Of a DNA stretch of 64,000 nucleotides, positions 1 through 7,896 are shown one piece after another (within the stretch, counting starts at the first letter, position 1; each line of letters starts with the position of its first letter). Origin of the DNA: Xanthobacter dioxanivorans (GTDB lineage Bacteria; Pseudomonadota; Alphaproteobacteria; Rhizobiales; Xanthobacteraceae); contig NZ_CP063362.1 in the NCBI RefSeq assembly GCF_016807805.1, forward strand, positions 6,056,501 to 6,120,500, written 5' to 3'. The notes below the pieces were generated by a model. The model saw only the letters and a program-made list of their open reading frames with translations. It made no database searches and had not been told where the DNA came from. The position numbers and the translations under genes are program-made.

Positions 1-105
1 GATCACCGCCTCGACGCGGCCCATCCATTCGCGCCAGCGCAGCTCCGACGGCAGGTGCGCCAGCTCGGTGTCGAAGGGTTCCGGAGTGCGCGGGCGGCGA
101 GCCAT
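1..105 (-). CDS. scpB: ScpB-like segregation and condensation protein, 5' part only
   Basis: Only the first 35 codons are in the window; the gene runs off the left edge. The visible N-terminus (MARRPRTPEPFD, then ELRWREWMGRVEAVI) resembles the plasmid-borne ScpB-like proteins that follow DUF1403 genes in Hyphomicrobiales. ScpB is the winged-helix partner of the SMC-kleisin complex in chromosome condensation; a role in plasmid segregation here is inference. The ATG lies one base after the stop of the DUF1403 gene, so the two are almost certainly one operon. The assignment rests on remembered family sequence and on context, and the fragment is short. Confidence 0.6.
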   Translation of the reverse strand, partial: MARRPRTPEPFDTELAHLPSELRWREWMGRVEAVI

Positions 106-106
106 G

Positions 107-1060
107 TCAGAGACCAAACAGCTTGAAGCTGGATCGGCCGGACAGCTCGCGCACCGCCCCCAGCGCGACAAGGCGCTCGAACAGGCGCCGGGCGGCCCAG
201 CGCGACAGCGCGTCGGTGTGCAAAGTACCGGGCACGACGTCGTCGTCCAGCAGTCGCCGGACGGCGTCGCCAGCGCCCTTGGCGCGCAGCTTCGGCACCA
301 CCGCCTCCAGGCGGGCCGCACGCGGTGCGATCTCGGCGGCCAGCCGGCAGGCGCGAGCGGCGCCGTGCGCGACGGCGACACAGACGGCGGCGTCGAGACC
401 GTCTCCTTCCGGAGAAAAGCTCCCTCCCCTGCCCGCCCGGCGCAGCCCACCGGCTGCGGCTGCGGCCATCAATAGCGGCACCGGCAGCGGCCAGCGCAGC
501 CGCAGCGCCAAGACCTGGTCGGCCAGCCACCAACCGAGCAGCCGGGCGCCGGGCTGCGCGGTGTCGACGGCGCGGACGAGCGCCGCAGCCGCCAGCGGCG
601 CCGGCCGGCCGGTCGCCAGATGGTGGTTGATCTCTTCCGGAAGCGCGGCCAACCCCTCGCTCCAGCCGACGCCCAGCAGCGCGCACACCGACTGGAGCGC
701 CGCGATGTCCACGCCCGGGGAGCGCTCGGCGAGCCGCCGCCAGCCGGCAAAAAGGCGCCCGGCCGGCCCCGGATCGTGGCCCGGCTGGCGCAGCACCCAG
801 GCGTCGCGGAGCGCGCGCTCGTCCTCGGCCCGACCGGAGTGGCGCGCGGCCGCGGCGGCGCACGCGAGCGCCAGCCGGGCCCGCCACGCCCCGGCCCAAG
901 GCGGCGTCGTGCGCACCAGATTATCCAATGAATTCAACGCCGAACCGGCGAGGAACGCGGCTTCGGCCGGGTCTGTCACCGGGCTGAGCGGCACCGCCCA
1001 GCCGGGCACGAGCGGCACGGTCGACGACGCTGCAGAGGTGGGAATCGGCTCGAGTTCCAT
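107..1060 (-). CDS. DUF1403 family protein
   Basis: A 317-residue, Ala/Arg-rich, mostly helical protein with the conserved-looking blocks ALNSLDNLVRTTPPWAGAWR (near residue 42) and GRAEDEALRDAW-like (near 76), which I recognise as DUF1403. The family is found mainly on plasmids and islands of Hyphomicrobiales and its biochemical role is unknown. No signal peptide, membrane segment or catalytic motif is evident. It is read into the adjacent scpB-like gene with a one-base gap, which hints at a segregation or maintenance task, but that is inference. The gene body carries one copy of the G-rich 13-mer described in the findings (422-434). Confidence 0.75.
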   Translation of the reverse strand: MELEPIPTSAASSTVPLVPGWAVPLSPVTDPAEAAFLAGSALNSLDNLVRTTPPWAGAWRARLALACAAAAARHSGRAEDERALRDAWVLRQPGHDPGPAGRLFAGWRRLAERSPGVDIAALQSVCALLGVGWSEGLAALPEEINHHLATGRPAPLAAAALVRAVDTAQPGARLLGWWLADQVLALRLRWPLPVPLLMAAAAAGGLRRAGRGGSFSPEGDGLDAAVCVAVAHGAARACRLAAEIAPRAARLEAVVPKLRAKGAGDAVRRLLDDDVVPGTLHTDALSRWAARRLFERLVALGAVRELSGRSSFKLFGL

Positions 1061-1141
1061 AGAGGCAGCCTAACCGCGCCGTGCGGTTTTAGCTACCGAT
1101 ATCCACCCGTACCGCACGCCCTGTCGGAAATCAAAAACGAC

Positions 1142-1195
1142 CGATAATCTTGCATTATCGGACATATTGACAGAGGGCGCCAAACAGGGTAGAAA
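1142..1195 (+). promoter_or_regulatory. vapBC promoter with inverted-repeat operator
   Basis: A perfect inverted repeat, CGATAAT and ATTATCG separated by 5 bases (1142-1160), lies just upstream of a sigma70-like promoter: TTGACA at 1167-1172, a 17-base spacer, and TAGAAA at 1190-1195. Transcription would start near 1202, about 28 bases before the vapB start. VapB antitoxins usually repress their own promoter through such palindromes. The assignment is by position and sequence only. Confidence 0.55.
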
Positions 1196-1229
1196 TGGCC
1201 TGAAAGGTAGAATATTCGGAACCCTTCCC

Positions 1230-1487
1230 ATGTCCTTGAACATCAAAAATCCGGCGACCGTCGCCCTTGCCGACGAGCTCGCCCGCCGCCAGGGCGTCAC
1301 CAAGACTGCCGCCATTCACCAGGCCCTGAGCGAACGCCTGCACCGCATGGGCTATGGAGATACCGCTCAAGCACGTCTTCTCGGCGAGCTGCGTGCAATC
1401 CGCGAGCGGGTGGCGCGGTTACCTGAGCTCGACACCAGGAGTGACGAGGAGATCGTTGGCTTCGACGAGCACGGAATCCCAAACTGA
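1230..1487 (+). CDS. vapB: VapB-family antitoxin
   Basis: An 85-residue protein starting MSLNIKNP, with an N-terminal ribbon-helix-helix-like stretch (residues 1-45, including ADELARRQGVTKTAAIHQAL) and a charged C-terminal tail ending DEHGIPN that would wrap the toxin. It matches the Rv0623-type VapB antitoxins. An in-frame ATG 63 bases upstream exists, but the chosen start matches the family N-terminus and lies downstream of a good promoter. The stop overlaps the vapC start by one base (TGATG), giving translational coupling. It should neutralise the VapC encoded next and autoregulate the operon. Confidence 0.85.
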   Translation: MSLNIKNPATVALADELARRQGVTKTAAIHQALSERLHRMGYGDTAQARLLGELRAIRERVARLPELDTRSDEEIVGFDEHGIPN

Positions 1488-1870
1488 TGGTGATCGATAC
1501 CTCTGCCATCGTTGCGATCCTGCGCAATGAGCCTGAAGCCGATGCGCTCGAGCGATCGATCGTCGGCGCCCCTGTTCGCCTCGTCCCCGCTACATGCGTG
1601 TTTGAGGCCCGAATGGTCCTGGTCAGCCGGCGCGGCGAGCACGCGCTCGCTGAGATCGACCTGTGGCTCACCAAAATTGGGGCCGACATCATTCCGGTCG
1701 ACGCGGAGCTGGCGGACCTGGCAACGCAGGCCTGGCTTGCTTATGGTAAGGGGCGCCACCCGGCCGCACTGAATTTCGCCGATTGCTTTTCCTATGCCCT
1801 GTCGAAGCGCTCCAACGAGCGCCTACTCTTTATCGGCAACGATTTTTCCAAAACCGATATCCTTGCCTAA
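1487..1870 (+). CDS. vapC: VapC PIN-domain ribonuclease toxin
   Basis: A 127-residue PIN-domain protein. The expected acidic metal-binding residues are visible: D4 (MVIDTSAI), E40 (CVFEARM), D99 (NFADCFSY) and D119 (IGNDFSKTD). VapC toxins are Mg-dependent endoribonucleases, usually cutting tRNA or rRNA, and are held inactive by VapB. The gene is translationally coupled to vapB and appears intact, so the pair probably works as a plasmid addiction module. The bases that follow (1871-2093) hold no clear gene and lead up to the serine recombinase. Confidence 0.88.
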   Translation: MVIDTSAIVAILRNEPEADALERSIVGAPVRLVPATCVFEARMVLVSRRGEHALAEIDLWLTKIGADIIPVDAELADLATQAWLAYGKGRHPAALNFADCFSYALSKRSNERLLFIGNDFSKTDILA

Positions 1871-2093
1871 CCATCCCACCTCACGCGCCTCCAAGGTCCC
1901 TGAAAGCGCCCCTTTTCCGCACAGAAGGCCGTAGGCGGCCGTTTTGACGTTAGATGACCCCTTGGTCCATCTGAAACCCGCCGGCCGCCTTCACGGTCCT
2001 CTGACGCGATCGATAAAACACGCCTGCAAAGGTTCGTTTGCTGCAATCCTGTGTGATTGTACAAAAGGGCCGGAATCGCCGCCTGGAGACGCC

Positions 2094-3025
2094 ATGGCCA
2101 GCCTTTACCCCTCCCCTCCCCGGCCAGCCCGGCGCCTGGTCGGCTATGCCCGGGTCTCGACCGACGAGCAGGCGACCGATGCCCAGGTCGACGAACTGCG
2201 CGCCGCCGGCTGCCACACCATCCACCAGGAGCACGGCTCCGGCGCCTCGCGGACCAGGCCGGTGCGGGCCAAGCTGATGCGCGAGATCGGGCCAGTGACG
2301 TCCTGGTGGTGGTGCGGCTCGACCGCCTCGCCCGCTCGGTCAGCCACCTGCTCGCGGTGATCGAGGACCTGGAGGGACGTCAGGCTCACTTCCGCTCGCT
2401 GCGCGACCCGATCGACACCTCGACGCCACAAGGCATGTTCTCGCTGCAGGTGCTCGGCGCCGTCGCCCAGCTCGAGCGCGCCCTGATCGCCGAGCGCACC
2501 AAAGCCGGCATGAAGGCGGCCAAGGCGCGCGGCAAGCGCGCCGGCAACCCTGGCCTGCGCGAGCGGCGACCAGAGGCCATCCGCGCCGCCGCGGCGGCAC
2601 GCCAGCAGGTCTATGTGGGCGACCTGATCGCCTCGGCCTCGACCTGGCTGCCGATCGTGCGGCGCATGCGGCCGCAGCACAGCTGGGACGACGTCGTGCG
2701 GGTGTTGAACCATCGTGGCCAGAACTGGACCATCGAGAAGCTGCGGCGCGCCGTGCATCGGCTGGTGCAGGAGCGGATGGCGGAGGCGGAACTGCTCCAG
2801 CGCTCGCCCCGGCGCCCGCCCGAGGACCGGCTGATGACGCTGGTCGCCGGCATCGCCATCGCCGACCCGGATCTCAGCCTGCGCGACATCGCCGCCCAGC
2901 TCGAGCGGATGCGCGAGCGCACGCCCCGTGGCGGGCGGCAGTGGGCGGCCTCCTCGGTGAAGTCCCTGCTCGACCAGGCGCGCCGGCTGGGGCGCGTGGT
3001 GCCGCAGCCGCGGGACGATGCCTGA
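2094..3025 (+). pseudogene. Serine recombinase/resolvase, single frameshift
   Basis: The first about 66 codons encode a resolvase N-terminus with the catalytic serine at residue 22 (VGYARVSTDEQ). Near 2288-2296 the frame shifts by one base, and the other frame continues with the resolvase core (DVLVVVRLDRLARS, LGAVAQLERALIAERTKAG) and a long C-terminal tail to 3025. One extra base restores a typical REIGP-x-DVLVVVRLDR junction, so this is a one-base deletion. The gene would act as a TniR/TniC-type cointegrate resolvase of the adjacent tni transposon, which it faces tail to tail. It is non-functional as written unless the indel is a sequencing error. Confidence 0.75.
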
Positions 3026-4314
3026 GATCGCAACGTGCCCGCTCCGAGCGCGCTGGCGCCGGCGACAAGCCCGCGGCTCCTGATAGCCCCGCGCGCGCGG
3101 GGAACCCGCGGGACTTCTGCGGCCCTGGTGGCGCTGTGCGCCGGTCCTTGGGCGGCGCCACGCCCTGCCGCCAACCGCACTGCCGACGGAGCCGGGGCAT
3201 CGGCCCGAGGCCGCCGGGCCAGGGCCTTGTTGGACAGGGTGTTGAGAGTTCGGCGCTGCGGGCGCGGATCCTGCCCCTGAGCGGCACTCCATTCCGCACG
3301 GGCCAGGATGGACCGGGCAAGCGCCAGATCGTCCGCATCCGATCGGCCCGGGGGTTTCGCACACGAGGAAGCCGCCATCGGCGCGGGTCGCTCCTTCACC
3401 CGCGGGCGCGGCTCCTCGGTCCAGGCCACCATCTGGTCCAGTGTGAAGGCCGGGCGGCCCCTCATCGAGGAGCGGCCGAGGTCCAGCAACGCCACGACGC
3501 CCAGAAGCGTCACCATGCGCCAGCCGATCGGCGCCGTTGCCAGAGGCTCGGCGGGATCGACCCGCGCCTGTGCCGTCGGCGTCAGACGAAGATCCGGAAC
3601 GACATCGGCCACGAATGGTGTGCGACGCCCGGTGCGCGGGCGAGGCGGCTTCCACAGCAGCCGGGCGACATGGATCATCCGATCCCGGACCGCAGACTGA
3701 TCGTCGATCGTTGCCGCCACCAGCGCCGACACGGTGGCAAAGAGCCCTGTGGAGCCGGCGCGGCGCCCCTGGGGTGCCGCTCGTGCAAGCCTGCCGCATC
3801 GGTCACAGGCCAGCCGAGCTGCTGCCTCATGAACAACGAAGCGGAAACCGGAATCATCGAAACAGTGCGGACAGGCTTCGTCGAGAATACGATGATGGCG
3901 GTCGCAGACCATGGTCTCCACCAGCGCCCACGACCGGCGGATATGATGGTCGCGGCAGGGGGCGGCATCGTCATCAAGACAGGCCAAACAGACCGGCCGC
4001 CGGAAAGCGCCGGGCACCCTCCCCTCCCCCCAGACATACCAGCTGCGCGACCGTGGCCGCGAGGAGAGCGTGAGGGCCTGCACGCGCTCTTCCGAAAGTC
4101 GGCACGACGCCGCCCAAGCCTGCACCATCTCGGCCGAGGGTGCGAAGTCCCGCTCGGTGAATCCGGCACAGCGGTCGTCTCGGAGGACGCCAAGCCACCT
4201 CGAAAGGTCGTCGTGGATGAGGTCATAGCGGCATGCGACGCGACCTTGCCAAGACGACAGCAGTTCATCGCTTTCGGGCCGGGGCGCGAGGGGAAGCTCG
4301 CGCCGCACTGTCAT
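2611..4314 (-). CDS. tniQ: TniQ-family transposition protein
   Basis: The N-terminal about 400 residues match TniQ: an N-terminal TniQ domain (LPLAPRPESDELLSSW) and zinc-finger cysteines (CLACLDDD, CDRHHRILDEACPHC, CDRCG). TniQ partners TniA and TniB in Tn5053/Tn402-type transposition and target choice. I start at 4314 because this ATG overlaps the natural TGA of tniB (ATGA). The open frame continues to 2611, far past the usual length, and its last third is antisense to the serine recombinase. That part has no TniQ likeness and probably is not native, so the true 3' end may have been lost by a shift near 3100. Confidence 0.7.
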   Translation of the reverse strand: MTVRRELPLAPRPESDELLSSWQGRVACRYDLIHDDLSRWLGVLRDDRCAGFTERDFAPSAEMVQAWAASCRLSEERVQALTLSSRPRSRSWYVWGEGRVPGAFRRPVCLACLDDDAAPCRDHHIRRSWALVETMVCDRHHRILDEACPHCFDDSGFRFVVHEAAARLACDRCGRLARAAPQGRRAGSTGLFATVSALVAATIDDQSAVRDRMIHVARLLWKPPRPRTGRRTPFVADVVPDLRLTPTAQARVDPAEPLATAPIGWRMVTLLGVVALLDLGRSSMRGRPAFTLDQMVAWTEEPRPRVKERPAPMAASSCAKPPGRSDADDLALARSILARAEWSAAQGQDPRPQRRTLNTLSNKALARRPRADAPAPSAVRLAAGRGAAQGPAHSATRAAEVPRVPRARGAIRSRGLVAGASALGAGTLRSQASSRGCGTTRPSRRAWSSRDFTEEAAHCRPPRGVRSRIRSSWAAMSRRLRSGSAMAMPATSVISRSSGGRRGERWSSSASAIRSCTSRCTARRSFSMVQFWPRWFNTRTTSSQLCCGRMRRTIGSQVEAEAIRSPT

Positions 4315-4411
4315 CGACCGGCGCGCGGCTGAAGGCGCGCCTCGACCTTGCACGTCATCGCGACGAGTGGCAGCACCAGTTCCTCGGTCTGGAAGCTGTC
4401 CATGGTGATGC

Positions 4412-4614
4412 TGTCATCGGTCCTGCAATTCTCCCCGAAAGTGGGCCTTGAAAATTCCCTGATTGGCCTTCCTCACGGTTCATTCCGCCGGGGCTAGCCC
4501 CGGCGGAATGAACCGAGCTGCCATCGGCGCCATGTCCTCCGTGCGAGGAGGCGGCGATGGTTCGACTTGGAGAGCTGATGATGATTCTGGAATTGCATCG
4601 ACAAGGTGTCTCGG
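4412..4614 (+). mobile_element. IS21-family remnant inside tniB
   Basis: This block splits tniB. At 4557 a plus-strand start encodes MVRLGELMMILELHRQGVSV, which resembles the N-terminus of IS21-type IstA transposases, before the sequence turns back into tniB at 4615. Upstream lies a perfect 40-base palindrome (4476-4515). The rest of the IS (istA body, istB, right end) is absent, so an insertion was followed by a deletion that also removed about 100 bases of tniB. Confidence 0.5.
4476..4515. repeat. 40-bp perfect palindrome
   Basis: Arms CGGTTCATTCCGCCGGGGCT and AGCCCCGGCGGAATGAACCG meet without a spacer. RNA from either strand would form a very stable hairpin. It lies 41 bases before the istA-like start, so it may belong to the end of the IS21-type element, or be a hairpin protecting the transposase gene from read-in. 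Confidence 0.8.
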
Positions 4615-4787
4615 TCGCCGGCGCCGCGAGATTCGAGGGTCGCCGCAGCGGCAGGATCGTCGCCAGGCTCGCCAGCAACTGCGCGAGGCGTGCATCGTTC
4701 TTCCCGTGCTGCAGGTGGAAGGCTTCGAACCGCTCTGCCAGCTGCGGATCGGTCAACAGCGCCTGGCGCACGAGGTCTGTCCCCGCG
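4615..4787. repeat. 173-bp direct repeat of tniB, copy 1
   Basis: This segment recurs at 8550-8722 with one visible mismatch (4770 a versus 8705 g). It covers the tniB codons from about ARLAQLLASLATILPLRRP back to TDPQLAERFEAFHLQH. Copy 2 extends for about 120 further bases of genuine tniB, whereas copy 1 is cut by the IS21 remnant. The repeat could mediate deletion or inversion of the 3.9 kb between them. Confidence 0.9.
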
Positions 4788-5286
4788 CAAACCAGCGGAA
4801 TCCTGAGATCGTTGGCCAGAAACCGGATGGCGTTCAGAAAGACCCGCTGTTGCCGGAAGCTGCCGGCGAGCATGGCGTGGATCTCGTCGATGATGAGCAT
4901 GCGGGCGCCCATACTGCGCAGGAGCCGGCGGCAGAGATCCTTTTGCCGGTGGGTCGTCCCGTCCGCCGGCCCGGGCGCACCGAGCACCGTCAGCAGCTCG
5001 CTGTAGATGTCCCGTTCGATTGGCTCGGCCGGCATCTGCATGGCGACCACCGGCATGGTGGTCATGCCGGTCCCTTGGTCGAAACAGGCAGAATGGTCGC
5101 GCAGGAACTTCCGGATGATCTTGGTCTTGCCCATGCCGGTGTCGCCGTAGAGGAGCAGGCACGGCATACGGTCCCGCGGCGGGTAGGCCAGAAGATCCTC
5201 GAGACGCCCGAGCGCGGCGCGGGCCTGATCGAGATCGAGCCAACGATCCGCCCTGATCCAGGCGATCCGCTCCGCATCCATCAGAG

Positions 5287-5449
5287 TGGCCTCGAGTGGG
5301 GGCGGATTGCGGCGATCCGGCCGCGCGGCGACATCGACGGGTTGATCGCGGCGACGGCCATCGTCCACGACCTCATTCTCGTCACCCGCAATGTCGCGGA
5401 CTTCGAGGATACCGGCGCGTCGGTGATCTATCCGTGGGATATCGAATGA
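5287..5449 (+). pseudogene. PIN-domain toxin, C-terminal fragment
   Basis: About 50 codons encode the C-terminal end of a VapC/FitB-type PIN toxin: DIDGLIAATAIVHDLILVTRN, then VADFEDTGASVIYPWDIE and a stop. The acidic D of DIDGLIAAT and the NVADF motif are typical of the family. The 5' part and its antitoxin are missing, cut at the tniB end. Its TGA overlaps the ATG of the following recombinase (ATGATG), the same coupling seen at 10711. The PIN subtype differs from the VapC at 10313. Confidence 0.75.
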
Positions 5450-6533
5450 TGACGGTCGAGAGCGATTTGGAGCTGCGAGAGGGAGACCCGAACAATCCCC
5501 CCTCCCCTGCCCTTCCCGAACCGGTGAATCCAGAGATATCTGCATTGCCGGCGCATCTCGAACGGCTCGCCGAACGTGCCGGGGCTATGTCGAGGCGGCG
5601 AGCTCGGCGAACACCCGCAGGGCCTATGCTTCCGACTGGAAGCATTTTACCGCCTGGTGCCGGCGTCAGGCGCGCTCTTCCCTGCCCCCGGACCCGCAGG
5701 TCGTCGGGCTCTACATCACTGCCTGCGCGTCCGGCGCGGCAACCGCCGATCGCAAACCGAATGCCGTCGGCACGATCGAGCGGCGCCTTTCGGCCCTCAG
5801 CTGGAACTTTGCCCAACGCGGCACCCCGCTCGACCGCGCCGACCGCCATATCGCCACCGTCCTCGCGGGCGTCTGCAACACCCATGGCCGTCCGCCGGTG
5901 CAGAAGGAAGCGGTGCTGCCCGACAACCTCATCGCCATGCTCGAGACGCTCGAGCGCGGCACGCTGCGCGGCCTGCGAGACCGCGCCATGCTGCTGCTCG
6001 GCTTCGCCGGCGGGCTGCGCCGCTCGGAGGTCGTCGGCCTCGATGCCGGTCGCGACCAGACCGAGGACGGCCGCGGCTGGATCGAGATCCTCGACCGTGG
6101 CATGGTGATCACCATGCGCGGCAAGAACGGCTGGCGCGAGGTCGAGATCGGTCGCGGCTCCTCCGATTCCACCTGCCCGGTCGTTGCGCTGCAGATCTGG
6201 CTCAAGCTGGCGAAGATCGGTCATGGGCCGCTGTTCCGGCGTGTCACCGGCCAGGGCAAGGACGTTGGCCCGGATCGGTTGACCGACCAACAGGTGGCGC
6301 GATTGGTCAAGCGCACCGCGCTCGCCGTTGGCGTGCGGGCCGATCTCAGCGAGGGCGAGCGGCAGATGAAGTTTGCCGGCCATTCTCTGCGCGCTGGCCT
6401 CGCCTCCTTGGCCGAGGTCGACGAACGCTACGTGCAGAAGCAGCTCGGCCATGCCTCGGCCGAGATGACGCGGCGCTACCAGCGCCGGCGCGATCGCTTC
6501 CGCGTCAATCTCACCAAGCTCGCCGGGCTTTAG
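5446..6533 (+). pseudogene. Tyrosine recombinase (XerC-like), frameshifted copy
   Basis: It parallels the intact recombinase at 10711-11802 along its length. The N-terminal part (ALPAHLERLAERA) is in one frame; near 5580 a one-base deletion moves the reading to another frame, where the core runs on as YVEAASSANTRRAYASDWKH through to NLTKLAGL. Catalytic motifs are present: FAGGLRRSE, GHSLRAGLAS, QLGHASAEMTRRYQ. The start overlaps the stop of the PIN fragment. A site-specific recombinase for plasmid dimer resolution or integration is likely; as written it is broken. It faces the repC-like fragment at 7897-8430, as the intact copy faces repC. Confidence 0.85.
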
Positions 6534-6569
6534 CCGGCCACGAGAAAGCCCTCCCCTGCCCTTCGGAAG

Positions 6570-6637
6570 TTGCAAGGCGATGTCGGATCGAGCCGTGATG
6601 CCTTGCAAATCGGGAATTACGATCCATAATTGCAAGG
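6570..6637 (+). promoter_or_regulatory. TTGCAAGG repeats upstream of the DUF4143 ATPase
   Basis: TTGCAAGGC (6570-6578) and its complement GCCTTGCAA (6600-6608) form an inverted repeat with a 21-base gap. A third TTGCAAGG (6630-6637) abuts the ATG of the ATPase gene, where it also replaces a normally spaced ribosome-binding site. The arrangement suggests an operator read by a regulator, possibly the ATPase itself. Function is inference. Confidence 0.5.
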
Positions 6638-7807
6638 ATGATTCACCGTCGCAAAGCCAAACAGGTCGGGGAACTCCTTGATGCCAGCCCGGCCGTCGCC
6701 CTTCTGGGACCGCGCCAGGTTGGGAAGACAACGCTCGCCTTGGAGATCGGAGCACGACGACCGTCGATCTATCTCGATCTCGAGTCCGACGCGGACCGCG
6801 CCAAGCTCGCCGAACCGGAGTTGTATCTCAGCCGGTTCGAGGACAGGCTGGTCATCCTTGATGAGGTCCATCGGCTGCCGGGCCTGTTCCAGAACCTGCG
6901 CGGGCTGATCGATCGCGGTCGCCGCAAGGGATTGCGCTCCGGGCGCTTCCTGCTGCTGGGCTCGGCATCCATCGATCTTCTGAAGCAATCCGGCGAGAGC
7001 CTTGCCGGTCGGATCGCCTATGTCGAGCTGGCGCCGATCGACGGACTGGAGGTCGACGCCGGCGAGATCAACAAGCTATGGATCCGCGGCGGGTTCCCGG
7101 ACAGCTTTCTCGCCGCTAATGATCGCGCCAGTCAGCGCTGGCGGGCCGATTTCATCCGCACCTATCTCGAGCGCGACATCCCGACGCTCGGCCCTCGCAT
7201 CGCCGCAGAAACGCTGAGGCGTTTCTGGACGATGTTGGCGCATCACCAATCGGGGTTGCTGAACGCGGCGGATTTCGCGCGCTCGCTGGGCGTCGACGGC
7301 AAAACGGTCGCTTCTTACCTCGACCTGTTGGTCGATCTGCTACTGGTGCGGCGGCTCGAGCCCTGGCACAGCAACGCCGGCAAGCGGCTCGTGAAATCGC
7401 CCCGGGTCTATGTTCGCGATTCCGGACTCGTTCACACGCTTCTCGGGCTTGAAACGCTCGACGACGTGCTCGGTCATCCGGTCAGCGGCGCGAGCTGGGA
7501 AGGCTTTGTGATTGAGACCGTGCATGCGGTACTGCCCGACGGCAGCCGGTCGAATTTCTACCGTACCTCGGCGGGCGCCGAGATCGATCTGGTCATCACG
7601 CTTCCGGGCGGCCAAAAATGGGCGATCGAGATCAAGAGAAGCCTAAGTCCGAAAGTCGAACGCGGCTTCCATCATGCCTGCGAGGATCTGCTGCCCGACC
7701 GCAGGATTGTCGTCTATCCGGGAACTGAGGCCTTTCCGCTTGCCGACAAAATCGAGGTATTGCCCCTGCGGGAACTCGGCGACCAGTTCCTGGCCTCCGG
7801 CCGTTGA
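6638..7807 (+). CDS. AAA ATPase with DUF4143 domain
   Basis: A 389-residue protein with an N-terminal AAA_14 ATPase: Walker A GPRQVGKTT (residues 24-32) and Walker B LVILDEVHRLP (D77, E78). A winged-helix-like middle and a C-terminal DUF4143 region follow (FYRTSAGAEIDLVI, then WAIEIKRS, nuclease-like in fold). Such proteins are common on mobile DNA; their role is not settled, with proposals including toxin-antitoxin-like or defence functions. The gene stands alone between the broken recombinase and the repC-like fragment, a gap of only 61 bases in the intact locus, so it was probably inserted there. No partner gene is seen. Confidence 0.85.
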   Translation: MIHRRKAKQVGELLDASPAVALLGPRQVGKTTLALEIGARRPSIYLDLESDADRAKLAEPELYLSRFEDRLVILDEVHRLPGLFQNLRGLIDRGRRKGLRSGRFLLLGSASIDLLKQSGESLAGRIAYVELAPIDGLEVDAGEINKLWIRGGFPDSFLAANDRASQRWRADFIRTYLERDIPTLGPRIAAETLRRFWTMLAHHQSGLLNAADFARSLGVDGKTVASYLDLLVDLLLVRRLEPWHSNAGKRLVKSPRVYVRDSGLVHTLLGLETLDDVLGHPVSGASWEGFVIETVHAVLPDGSRSNFYRTSAGAEIDLVITLPGGQKWAIEIKRSLSPKVERGFHHACEDLLPDRRIVVYPGTEAFPLADKIEVLPLRELGDQFLASGR

Positions 7808-7896
7808 GCAATCACCCCGCGCCAATCTGTCGATGATCCGGCAATTCGTCGACATGTTCGGTGGACGTGTCGACGAGAGCGACAATTGAGAGACCA

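Larger units (their letters stand above)
4311..5284 (-). pseudogene. tniB: TniB AAA+ ATPase, interrupted
   Basis: The gene starts at 5284 (MDAERIAWIRADRWLD) and encodes the AAA+ domain with Walker A GDTGMGKTK and a Walker B-like LIIDEIHAM, down to about 4615 (LPLRRPSNLAAP). There the reading is replaced by about 200 bases of foreign DNA (4412-4614). The normal C-terminus (ITMDSFQTEELVLPLVAMTCK) resumes at 4411 and ends at 4311, overlapping the tniQ start. The missing middle is preserved in a second fragment at 8431-8722. TniB is the ATPase that activates the TniA transposase; no tniA is present. The element is therefore defective. Confidence 0.8.

Noticed and set aside
2611..3100. C-terminal extension of the TniQ frame
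   Set aside because: It is antisense to the recombinase and lacks TniQ character; kept only as an open frame in the tniQ entry.
2144..3799. Long minus-strand open frame of 551 codons opposite the serine recombinase and tniQ end
   Set aside because: It is low in family likeness, rich in Arg, Gly and Pro, and mirrors the codon pattern of the real genes in a GC-rich sequence.
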